Shown here piece by piece: positions 44,393-52,835 of a stretch of DNA of 64,000 nucleotides; positions within the stretch are counted from its first letter, which is position 1; each line of letters opens with the position of its first letter. The notes under the pieces were generated by a model. It did no database searches, had not been told where the DNA came from, and saw nothing but the letters and a program-made list of their open reading frames with translations. The position numbers and the translations under genes were made by a program. Origin of the DNA: Bacteroidota bacterium (GTDB lineage: Bacteria; Bacteroidota; Bacteroidia; Bacteroidales; JAAUTT01); the NCBI GenBank assembly GCA_030706405.1, contig JAUZOO010000011.1, positions 62,001 through 126,000 on the forward strand. Direction: 5' to 3'.

Positions 44393-45433
44393 TTACTTAA
44401 TACGACTTCTTTCCAGAGGTCTGCTTTCTACCCCTTTAAATGTCATAACAACAGGCATAATGTTGCCCTTCTCATCAAAGTTCATTTTATCGATGCAGGT
44501 CACCCTCGAATTTCCGGCCGTTTCACCCAAAGGTCTCCGGTGATAGACAATATACCACTCGTCGGTTCCGGGAATGTTTATAACGGAGTGATGTCCGGCT
44601 CCGGTTGCAACCTTGGGGTCCTGTTGAAGAATTGTACCAATACGCTCGAACGGTCCAAAAGGCGAATCGGCAATGGCGTAGGCAACCTTATAATGCGGGC
44701 CGCCCCAGCCACCTTCGGACCACATGAAATAGTATTTACCGTTGCGCATGAACATCACCGGGCCTTCAACATAGTCCTTGGGGGTTATTTCTTTAAACAA
44801 CGTACCATCGTTTAAAGGAAGGAAACCTGTAAAATCATCTTTCATTTTAACGATATTACAGTGTCCCCAACCGCCGTAAATCATGTAATATTGACCGTCT
44901 TTATCTTTAAAAACAAACTGGTCGATGGGTTGGGCTCCGTTAATAATTTTGTTCAACAATGGTTTGCCAACATAATCTTTAAACGGCCCTTCGGGTTTAT
45001 TAGCTACGGCTACGCCAATACCGCCTGTCTGATTATCGTTCTGAATATCATTTGCACTGAAAAACAAGAAATATTTCCCTTTTTTCTCCACAATGGCAGG
45101 AGCCCACATAGCACGCTTAGCCCATTTAATTGATGCGGTATCGATAATCCGGCTATGCTTCGTCCATTTAACCAAATCGGGAGATGAAAATGCATCCATA
45201 AACACTTGTTTCTCATACGAATCCGAAAACGTCGGAAATATCCAATAATTTCCTTTTAAAATTGCGCCTTCCGGATCGGCATACCAACCTTTAAAAACAG
45301 GGTTCCCGGCACTTAAGCTATTGGTAACTTTTCCCTTTGAAGTCTTTTTCACCGGTGCTTGAGAATACATATTACTCACCAGCGTCAACAGCAACAATGA
45401 AAAGGCAAATGATAGGTAGTGTTTGATTAGCAT
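44393..45433 (-). CDS. Glycoside hydrolase family 43
   Basis: The 346-residue protein has a signal peptide. The five-bladed propeller triad is visible: base Asp in WYADPEG near residue 50, pKa-tuning Asp in PIDQFVF near 167 and acid Glu in YVEGPVMF near 221. GH43 enzymes are inverting and usually remove arabinofuranose, xylose or galactose. EGGWGGPHY and GTGHHS-like GAGHHS are typical of the family but do not fix specificity. It precedes the unknown lipoprotein and follows GH78 by 20 bp. Confidence 0.9.
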   Translation of the reverse strand: MLIKHYLSFAFSLLLLTLVSNMYSQAPVKKTSKGKVTNSLSAGNPVFKGWYADPEGAILKGNYWIFPTFSDSYEKQVFMDAFSSPDLVKWTKHSRIIDTASIKWAKRAMWAPAIVEKKGKYFLFFSANDIQNDNQTGGIGVAVANKPEGPFKDYVGKPLLNKIINGAQPIDQFVFKDKDGQYYMIYGGWGHCNIVKMKDDFTGFLPLNDGTLFKEITPKDYVEGPVMFMRNGKYYFMWSEGGWGGPHYKVAYAIADSPFGPFERIGTILQQDPKVATGAGHHSVINIPGTDEWYIVYHRRPLGETAGNSRVTCIDKMNFDEKGNIMPVVMTFKGVESRPLERSRIK

Positions 45434-45453
45434 GACAAGTGTTTATAAAAAAT

Positions 45454-47889
45454 TTAGTCGTGATTCTTTTTGTTAGATTTTATTTGAATTTGATTAGGTC
45501 CACCTTTCAACGATTTAACTTGCCCATCCCAAACAAACGTACCTGTAAGGTTCTCGGGCAGGGTTACTTCGCCTGTTATATTGTTCTGTTTATCTTTTTT
45601 CAAACAAACTTTTATGGTTCCCAATTGGTGAGGCATGGAGCCTTCTATCCAGTTTAACCGGCCCAGGTGAGGCTCAATCCGTACCGATTTAAAACCGGGC
45701 TCGTTGGGTTTTATACCACAAATAAGCGATAAGAAATAATACACGGGCGAAGCGCTCCAGGCATGGCAGTCGGACCGGGTGTTTCCGGGAACCTCTGCAA
45801 AAGTGGTCAGACCATCACCCAGCATTTTTACCCAAGGACCCAACATGTCCGGATATCGGTCAGATAGGCCTGCTTTTTCGACGGCTTCGGTCAGATAAAA
45901 ACTGAAATAGAGTGTACACGCTGCGATATCTTTGTTGTTCAAAATATTCTCAGCTACTGCTCTTTGCTTTTCCAGAGGAATTGTATTGGTAAGGATTGCC
46001 AGAGAATTGCCATGTTGGCTAAAACAATCTTTTTCAGGCGTATCAGCCAACAGTCCTTTAGCCTCATCCCAACAATTTTTATAAACCGCAGCTTTCACAC
46101 TTTCGGCTATTTTTAAATAACGGGCTGCTTCTTCCTGCATACCAAAAGCCTTGAAAAGAATGGCTGTCTTTTGAAGCGTATACACATATTGCAAACTGAG
46201 AATAGCCGAATTACCGCTAAATGCCCCCGGGGGACAGCCTGCAAGCCAGTTTTTAAAATTAGCCCAATCCACAAAATTCCACCATTCCGTATGCCCGATC
46301 ATTCCGGTAGTAGTATCCATTCTGGATTCAAACCAATTCAACGATTCCATCATACCGGGAATCATAGACTTCACAAACTCTTTATCGCCGTTTAACATCC
46401 AGTAATCATTTACCATTGTATTCCAAACCAGCGAAAATGGCGGAATAACCTGTATTCCGGAACCCGGATAAGCGCTCCGTGTGATGCCGCATGGCAAACG
46501 GGAGTCGTGCAGGGATGATATAGCATGTTTTACGAGTCTGAAATCGCCGGACATATAGGTTGAAACAAGAGCTTGAATACGGGTGTCGCCTACATATTGT
46601 TGTTGCTCATAATACGGACAATCCCAATAAGTTTCCATAGCGCATAACCGTTGAGTGCGCCAGCCCACATTCCAAATATTGGTAAATATCGGATCATCAC
46701 ATTTAAAAGAAGCTTTCTCCTCAAAAGGATAGCCTGTAAATATGCTGTAAAAATCATTGATGATTAATGGCTCATCTTTAGTTTCGATAGCCAGTTCGAC
46801 ATATCGGAAAGGACGGAACCACAGGGATTCGAAGGTCCGGTTATCGCCTCCGTCGGCCAGGATGATGTCATAGTAGTAATCATCTATAATTTTCTGGTCA
46901 ATATCATCTCTATTTCCCTTTTCTTCCTTTTTGTTTTTGTCTTTGATAAGGGCTTCGGCGTAAGTGATTCTTATTTCGCTCTTTTTACCCTTCGAGAAAT
47001 TCAGCACAGGATAAGCATTGGTCAAGATCTTCTGATCAATCAGTATTTTGGTTTTGGTATGTGCTGGTATTGTCAACGCTTTTTCGCCTCGCAAAAAAGA
47101 ATCGGAAATTTTGGGCAAATCGGAACGCCGTATGCTTGAGAATCGTTGCATCTTTTGCTCCATTGCAGGAATAGCACGTGGTTGCAACACCCATGTGGAT
47201 GTACCACCAAATAGTCCAAGGCTGTTTAAAGGCCGGCCCTTTTCCAATTCCCGGGACTTGTTCCAGCCTGAATAATCAAAATCGGGCTGCATCCAGTTCC
47301 AGGGGTGCAATTCGCCGTCTATTTTCTCATTAGGGCCAATAATCCACAATTGCCCTACAATAGGAGAATACGCAAGGTCACGGAAAACAACCCAACTATT
47401 ATCTGTGTTGATGAGGCTTTCGGCATCTGTATTTCCCTGAAGAATAAATCCTGTCATACTTGAGACTTGTGAACCGGGACGAAATTCGGCAAAGTTCCAG
47501 ACTTCGGCAGTGATGATATTTTTACCTTTTTTTAAATACGACGCAATATCAATAGTCTCGAAATTCCACTTCAACAGGTCGCCTCTGGCAGGACCATTGC
47601 ATACCTGTTTTCCGTTCACATATAACTTATAGCGATTATCGCCCGAAACATGGACGATAAATTGGTTAGGTTCAGAATCCAAATTGAAATCCTTCCGAAA
47701 CAGATAAACCCCATATTCCTTACCGGAAATGCCGGGGCAGGTAATCCATTTGGCAGCCCACTCCTTGCTCAAAATATCCGGATTAACGCCAACCGTTAAT
47801 TGAGCAAATGTTGCAGTAGCTTTGAATAGAAATCCCCAAAAGAAAAAAGCAAATGCTATCCTTTTTAGATTCTTTTTAAAATCCATCAT
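45454..47889 (-). CDS. Glycoside hydrolase family 78-like alpha-L-rhamnosidase
   Basis: The 811-residue secreted protein has a signal peptide (about residues 9-29). An N-terminal beta-sandwich (KWITCPG, FRKDFNL, YKLYVNGKQVCNGPARGD) precedes an (alpha/alpha)6 barrel with the catalytic-region motif ETYWDCPYYEQQQYVGDTR near residue 418-436. Canonical GH78 has DCPQRDERxGWxGD here, so this is a variant clade seen in Bacteroidota, with Glu in YEQ as the candidate acid. RSDCHAWSASPVYYF near the C-terminus is also typical. It releases terminal alpha-L-rhamnose by family inference. Confidence 0.85.
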   Translation of the reverse strand: MMDFKKNLKRIAFAFFFWGFLFKATATFAQLTVGVNPDILSKEWAAKWITCPGISGKEYGVYLFRKDFNLDSEPNQFIVHVSGDNRYKLYVNGKQVCNGPARGDLLKWNFETIDIASYLKKGKNIITAEVWNFAEFRPGSQVSSMTGFILQGNTDAESLINTDNSWVVFRDLAYSPIVGQLWIIGPNEKIDGELHPWNWMQPDFDYSGWNKSRELEKGRPLNSLGLFGGTSTWVLQPRAIPAMEQKMQRFSSIRRSDLPKISDSFLRGEKALTIPAHTKTKILIDQKILTNAYPVLNFSKGKKSEIRITYAEALIKDKNKKEEKGNRDDIDQKIIDDYYYDIILADGGDNRTFESLWFRPFRYVELAIETKDEPLIINDFYSIFTGYPFEEKASFKCDDPIFTNIWNVGWRTQRLCAMETYWDCPYYEQQQYVGDTRIQALVSTYMSGDFRLVKHAISSLHDSRLPCGITRSAYPGSGIQVIPPFSLVWNTMVNDYWMLNGDKEFVKSMIPGMMESLNWFESRMDTTTGMIGHTEWWNFVDWANFKNWLAGCPPGAFSGNSAILSLQYVYTLQKTAILFKAFGMQEEAARYLKIAESVKAAVYKNCWDEAKGLLADTPEKDCFSQHGNSLAILTNTIPLEKQRAVAENILNNKDIAACTLYFSFYLTEAVEKAGLSDRYPDMLGPWVKMLGDGLTTFAEVPGNTRSDCHAWSASPVYYFLSLICGIKPNEPGFKSVRIEPHLGRLNWIEGSMPHQLGTIKVCLKKDKQNNITGEVTLPENLTGTFVWDGQVKSLKGGPNQIQIKSNKKNHD

Positions 47890-47930
47890 TAGTATAATAG
47901 TGTTAGTTATTAGTAATTGAACACGAGCAG

Positions 47931-48767
47931 CTATAATCCTTTTTTGGATTTATTAAAATACTTGCTCATAAATAAAGCCTGGTACTGTATCGAGTTTGCC
48001 CAATACTCCCAGGAATGGCCACCTGGCCGACAAATAAAATCGTGAGGTATATTATTAACCAAAAGCTTTTGGTGTAATTTTTCATTTACCTTATAAAAGA
48101 AATCATCGGAACCACAATCGAAAATTAAAGCCAGGGAACCCGGAGTAAGCAAATGCGTCAGATTAATCACGCTATAATGCTCCCAATTTTCAGGATGCTG
48201 GGCGTAAGTTCCAATTCGTTTGGGGAGATCCCAGTTTCCCGGAAACGGCCGCAAATCGACACCTCCGCTCATACTTCCGGCGGCTCCAAATATATCCTGA
48301 TGACGAAACGCCAGGAATAATGCTCCGTGACCTCCCATGCTTAAACCAGTTATAGCCCTTCCGGTCGGACTGGCTATCGTGCTATAATGCTTGTCAATCC
48401 AGTTTACCAGTTCGGTTCCTACATAAGTTTCATATTTCAAAGTAGAATCAACAGGACTGTCCATGTACCAACTTGAAAAATTACCATCAGGACAAACAAT
48501 CATGAGTTGATATTGATCGGCATAGTTTTTTATTGCAGGCACCTTGGTTATCCAATCGGCATAGTTACCACCGTAACCATGTAGCAAATAAAGTACCGGA
48601 TACTTAGTTCCCTTAAGATAGGTGTCGGGCTTTATCACCACAGCTTTAATGTTTTTTTTCATTGAAGCGCTATAGGTCAAGGTTGTATCCACCGTTGCAG
48701 CTTTCAGCGAAAACGCTGATTGAACAACTAACAACGCAACTATTAACCGAAATATATTTTTACTCAT
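47931..48767 (-). CDS. Esterase of the alpha/beta-hydrolase fold (CE1/esterase D-like)
   Basis: The 278-residue protein has a signal peptide (about 1-23). YLLHGYGGNYADW near 60-72 forms the oxyanion region, GLSMGGHGA near 140-148 carries the nucleophilic Ser, and the Asp in FDCGSDDFF and the His in PGGHSWEYW complete the triad. This is the esterase family that includes feruloyl and acetyl xylan esterases (CE1). It probably removes acyl or phenolic groups from the glycan. It is located between GH92 and GH78. Confidence 0.88.
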   Translation of the reverse strand: MSKNIFRLIVALLVVQSAFSLKAATVDTTLTYSASMKKNIKAVVIKPDTYLKGTKYPVLYLLHGYGGNYADWITKVPAIKNYADQYQLMIVCPDGNFSSWYMDSPVDSTLKYETYVGTELVNWIDKHYSTIASPTGRAITGLSMGGHGALFLAFRHQDIFGAAGSMSGGVDLRPFPGNWDLPKRIGTYAQHPENWEHYSVINLTHLLTPGSLALIFDCGSDDFFYKVNEKLHQKLLVNNIPHDFICRPGGHSWEYWANSIQYQALFMSKYFNKSKKGL

Positions 48768-48824
48768 AATCTATAAATTTCATAATTCAACACTTATTCA
48801 ATCCTGTTTAACAGGCTTCTAAGT

Positions 48825-51149
48825 TCATTTTGTAACACCCCAACCTTTATTGGGCAGGTTACCCATTTGCAATTCCAATACTCCTCCGGCAACGATAGCT
48901 GCATGATCGATATAGCACTTCGAATAAGGCTTACCGTTGAGCGTAGCGCTTTGGATATAAATATTTTCAGAAGAATTATTTTTAGAAATTATTGTAAAGC
49001 ACTTTCCTTTTGCATAGCGGCTGTCAAGTTTCAACACAACCTTAGAAAAGACCGGCGAGGTAATTTCGTAACGTGTATCGCCGGGGCAAACCGGATGAAT
49101 ACCTGCTGCTGCAAGAACATACCATGCCGACATCTGGCCAACATCCTCGTTACCTACCAGACCTTCAACCGAGTTGTGATAACCCCTTGAGCATATCTGA
49201 CGGGTCCATTTCTGGGTAAGCCACGGTGTTCCAACGCGGTTAAAGAGGAAAGGTACATGATGCACCGGTTCGTTGGCATGGTTGTAATAATCGTTCCACA
49301 TCAGGTTTTCAGGCGTTTTATCAAAAAAATTAGTCAGGTCGGCAATTACCTTTTGCTCGCCACCCATCAGTTTAACCATACCGGGAACATCCTGAGGAAC
49401 AAACCAACCTTGCTGATAAGGATTACACTCAATGCAACCATACCATTGCTCCAACCGACCGGTTGCCGGCCAGGGAAGCCATTTCTCATCCTTATCCTTA
49501 GGCCGAAACCATCCTTTTTCGGAATCGAAAATATTTTTATAATCCATGGAACGGGCTGCATATTTAGCCGCATCCCTTTCTTTACCTAATGCTCCTGCTA
49601 ATCTGGAAACACACCATTCAAAATAAGCATACTCTAAAGTATTAGATAGGCAGAACGGTTCGGCTGTATAGCCTCTGTCGTTATTACCGAAGCGTTCCAC
49701 CGAATTAACGGCAAGCTGATAGGCTTTGGGAACATCAAAATTACGGATTCCTTTGGCGTAAGCATCGGCAATTACCGAAACAGCCGGATTACCAATCATA
49801 CAACCGCTGTAAGAATTTAAAAACTCCCAGCGTTCCAGGTAATCCTTGTTCTTTTCGTCAGCCAGCGTTACCAATGAGTTTATCATATCATTCACCAACG
49901 ACGGATTAATGATGGTCTGCAAAGGCATTTGGCTGCGGAATACGTCCCAACCACTGAAAATGGTGCGTTTGGTAAATGTTGACGGATGATGAACCTTTCC
50001 GTCACCACCAATATAATTTCCGTCCACATCCTGATAAACCCGCGGGTCGATCATGGTATGATACAACGAAGTATAGAAAACGGCCTTTTCCTCGTGGGTG
50101 CCGCCACTCACGTTTACTTTCGAAAGGGCTTTATTCCAGTTCATCCGGGTTTGAGCACGAAGTCCGTCAAAATTCCAGGCAGCAATCTCTTTTGACAGAT
50201 TGTTACGGGCACCGTCAATGCTAACAAACGAAATACCGACTTTCATCAGTACCTGTTCGTCTTTGGCAGTTGAGAATTCGGTATAGAACCCTAAATGTTT
50301 TCCTTCCTTTTCACGCAATCCCTTCAGAATTTCAGCATTGGCAATCTGTTTCTGATATTTTTCGCTGGCAACCTCTTCCCGTTTGCGAGTCCAGTCGTCG
50401 GGAATATTGGCACTCCAAATACCAAAAGTCTTCAACGGTTTACTGAATTGTGCGCTGAAATAAACGGTATAATCGGCATGACCGTCGCCGTTACCCCAGC
50501 CACCACCGTCGGGGGTACATTTCATCCATCCTTCGATGGTATTATCGTTTACAACCTTAACGTATTGCAGTGTTGACGTACCGCCAACCCGCCGTGCCAG
50601 GTCTATCTGAATCCGGGATTGTTTATTTTCAGGAAAAGTAAACCGAAGCATCCCACTATGCGGGGCTGCGGTCATCTCGGCTTTAATGTTATAATCGGTA
50701 AGCACGGCGGAGTAATAACCCGCCGATGCTTTTTCGCTTTCCTTGGAATAATGAGAGCGATAGCCATCCATGGTGCCGTCTAAACTGCCTGCGCTGGTTT
50801 TCAATTTACCAACCGTAGGCATTACCAAAAAGTTACCTAAATCGCCGAACCAGCCTACGCCGCTCATCTGCGTAAAGGCAAAACCTTCGATACTGGTATG
50901 CTCGTAGCTGTAACCAGAGCCGTTATCCCCGCCGGTGATGGTATTCGGACTAACCTGTACCATGCCATAAGGAGCCACTGCACCGGGAAACGTTTTTCCC
51001 AGTCCGTGATAAATACCGGCTGCTCCGGTGCTTGTACTGGCCCCGACAAAGGGATTCACATAATCAGCAGGTTCCTTGGGCTTATTTTTAAAGCTACTTA
51101 ACAGCACTAAGGCAGGGATTGCCCAATAAAGTATATTCTTCCGAATCAT
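48825..51149 (-). CDS. Glycoside hydrolase family 92 alpha-mannosidase (third)
   Basis: The 774-residue protein has a short signal segment (residues 6-20), then YVNPFVGAS and FPGAVAPYGMVQVSPNT, typical GH92 openings. The acid motif NHANEPVHH near residue 623 keeps Glu, and the base motif GNEDVGQMSAWYV near 665 is intact. It thus looks fully active as an exo-alpha-mannosidase. It resembles the group with long N-terminal TGGDNGSGYSYEH more than the first GH92 here. It follows the SGNH gene by 18 bp in the 11-gene block. Confidence 0.92.
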   Translation of the reverse strand: MIRKNILYWAIPALVLLSSFKNKPKEPADYVNPFVGASTSTGAAGIYHGLGKTFPGAVAPYGMVQVSPNTITGGDNGSGYSYEHTSIEGFAFTQMSGVGWFGDLGNFLVMPTVGKLKTSAGSLDGTMDGYRSHYSKESEKASAGYYSAVLTDYNIKAEMTAAPHSGMLRFTFPENKQSRIQIDLARRVGGTSTLQYVKVVNDNTIEGWMKCTPDGGGWGNGDGHADYTVYFSAQFSKPLKTFGIWSANIPDDWTRKREEVASEKYQKQIANAEILKGLREKEGKHLGFYTEFSTAKDEQVLMKVGISFVSIDGARNNLSKEIAAWNFDGLRAQTRMNWNKALSKVNVSGGTHEEKAVFYTSLYHTMIDPRVYQDVDGNYIGGDGKVHHPSTFTKRTIFSGWDVFRSQMPLQTIINPSLVNDMINSLVTLADEKNKDYLERWEFLNSYSGCMIGNPAVSVIADAYAKGIRNFDVPKAYQLAVNSVERFGNNDRGYTAEPFCLSNTLEYAYFEWCVSRLAGALGKERDAAKYAARSMDYKNIFDSEKGWFRPKDKDEKWLPWPATGRLEQWYGCIECNPYQQGWFVPQDVPGMVKLMGGEQKVIADLTNFFDKTPENLMWNDYYNHANEPVHHVPFLFNRVGTPWLTQKWTRQICSRGYHNSVEGLVGNEDVGQMSAWYVLAAAGIHPVCPGDTRYEITSPVFSKVVLKLDSRYAKGKCFTIISKNNSSENIYIQSATLNGKPYSKCYIDHAAIVAGGVLELQMGNLPNKGWGVTK

Positions 51150-51167
51150 GACGGCTACCTTATAATA

Positions 51168-52553
51168 TTAAATTTGTTCAACCTTAATTTTGTGCACCTT
51201 AGGCGTATTCTTCTGATAAATTTCGTTTGTCAGTCCATCCATCTTTTTATAGAATTCATCCTTCGTGCTCTTCACGCGGACAATCTCATAATCACCCTTT
51301 TTAACATTTAACCAGCCATTGGTAGGAGCGTATTTATTGATAGTATCGCGCACAGCATCGGAATCATTAAACAACAAACCTTTATCTTTTAAGAAATCAT
51401 ACTGAACCCAGTAATAGTTTCTGATTTGCCATTCCATATCGTGGCGTTTCTGGTTCAAATCCATGATTTCAGAAGCCTGCATGTATTGCGGTGTTGTTTT
51501 TATAACTGCGAGGTTTATCCCTTTGGCCAAATCGGCAGCAGACCAGCTACCAATAACTTTACCATCAATGCTAACCTGGTATTTCTGTCCGCGCAATCCG
51601 GCAACTGCCAAGATTTCCCGGTTAAGATCGTTAGTAAACGGAATAACATCCAGAGCTTCGCCCTGCTTTTGCGGGTTCATAAACACTCTGGCCACAGTAT
51701 CGATAGGGAACGGCAATGATTTTGCCAGGTAATCGAAGCTAATGCTTTTTCCGGATGCTGTTACCTTTGAAACAGAGCAGTTAACCGATTGAAGAACTTT
51801 CTTTTTTGAAGCGTCAATCTTTACATCAGCCACAGGTTTACCGGTAAGTCCCTGCGCTTTCAGGAAAAGATAAGCCATTACCAGGTGACCGCCATTTCCG
51901 GGGTGAATTCTGTCGGGACCGGTTATTGTAAACTCAGGTTTAATTTTCTGTCCTTTCAGATTTATTTCGGTCATAGGATGCAGAAGATCCACAAAGCCCC
52001 AGTTATTAGTCCGGGCAGCTTCTAACTGAAACTGAGCTATCTTCTCGATTGTTGCACTTTTTCCCGGGAAATAATTCTGCGGATTTTTCATAGTTTCATC
52101 GTAAGGCGAAGTTGTCATAAGAATCTTTTTCACGCCTTGCAACCCTTTTATTTTTTCCTGTATCTGAAGAAACCCCTTATAGGATTCTTCAACAGCCGAT
52201 TTTCGAACTTCTTCGGCGACACCTTTATTATATTCAAAATAACGACTGTCGTTCATCCCAAAAGAAACCGAGAGCACCGTTGGTTTTTTAGCCAAAATAT
52301 CACCATCGAGCCGGGCATAAATCTGTTTGGCCACATCGCCACCTACACCTGCGTTAAAAACATCGATTCTCATCTGGGGAAAATGGAGCATATAATAAAG
52401 CCAGATATAGGATTCGTAATAGCCATGTTCGGTAATACTGTTTCCGGCAAAAACCACCCGGTCACCCTTTACAAAAGGAGTAACTGCCACCTGCGAGTTA
52501 ACCGAAAAACATACAGCTAAAAAGGATAAGATTAAACAAGAAATCTTTTTCAT
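51168..52553 (-). CDS. SGNH-hydrolase esterase with C-terminal extension
   Basis: The 461-residue protein has a signal peptide. SGNH blocks: GNSITEHGYY near residue 34 (Ser), GVGGD near 74, FGMNDSRYF near 97 (Asn) and DRIHPGNGGHLVM near 212 (Asp-His). At about residues 225-460 there is an extra mostly beta and helical region of unknown role, a layout I know from secreted Bacteroidota rhamnogalacturonan-acetylesterase-like proteins. It is the first gene of the 11-gene block, about 162 nt downstream of the predicted start site of the promoter at 52722-52752. Confidence 0.85.
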   Translation of the reverse strand: MKKISCLILSFLAVCFSVNSQVAVTPFVKGDRVVFAGNSITEHGYYESYIWLYYMLHFPQMRIDVFNAGVGGDVAKQIYARLDGDILAKKPTVLSVSFGMNDSRYFEYNKGVAEEVRKSAVEESYKGFLQIQEKIKGLQGVKKILMTTSPYDETMKNPQNYFPGKSATIEKIAQFQLEAARTNNWGFVDLLHPMTEINLKGQKIKPEFTITGPDRIHPGNGGHLVMAYLFLKAQGLTGKPVADVKIDASKKKVLQSVNCSVSKVTASGKSISFDYLAKSLPFPIDTVARVFMNPQKQGEALDVIPFTNDLNREILAVAGLRGQKYQVSIDGKVIGSWSAADLAKGINLAVIKTTPQYMQASEIMDLNQKRHDMEWQIRNYYWVQYDFLKDKGLLFNDSDAVRDTINKYAPTNGWLNVKKGDYEIVRVKSTKDEFYKKMDGLTNEIYQKNTPKVHKIKVEQI

Positions 52554-52721
52554 TTTACTTTTTTTAGGTTAGTTAGAAATTCATGACAAACACAATCAAA
52601 GTGGACGGCGTCCCAGAATCTCAAAATTTCACTATTTATTAAGTTAATTATGTTCTATACTCTTATCGTATAATGAGATTACCCCATTGAGTTTTATTAA
52701 TTTCAAAGGAAATAATCGATA

Positions 52722-52752
52722 CAAAAATAATCGATTAAAACGATTTAGCAAA
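52722..52752 (-). promoter_or_regulatory. Promoter with LacI-type operator filling the spacer (11-gene block)
   Basis: On the minus strand TTTG (52749-52752), a 19-nt spacer, then TATTTTTG (52722-52729), a perfect TAnnTTTG. The spacer opens with CTAAATCGTTTTAA. The element TAAAACGATTTAGCAAA at 52736-52752 equals the one at 16330. A bound repressor would block RNA polymerase directly. Confidence 0.8.
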
Positions 52753-52835
52753 TTTTTTCATGGAATACTATTGCTACTTTAAAAACTTTCGTTTAGCGGT
52801 TTTTAAAGCCATTTCATCCAATAAATATGTGCTGC

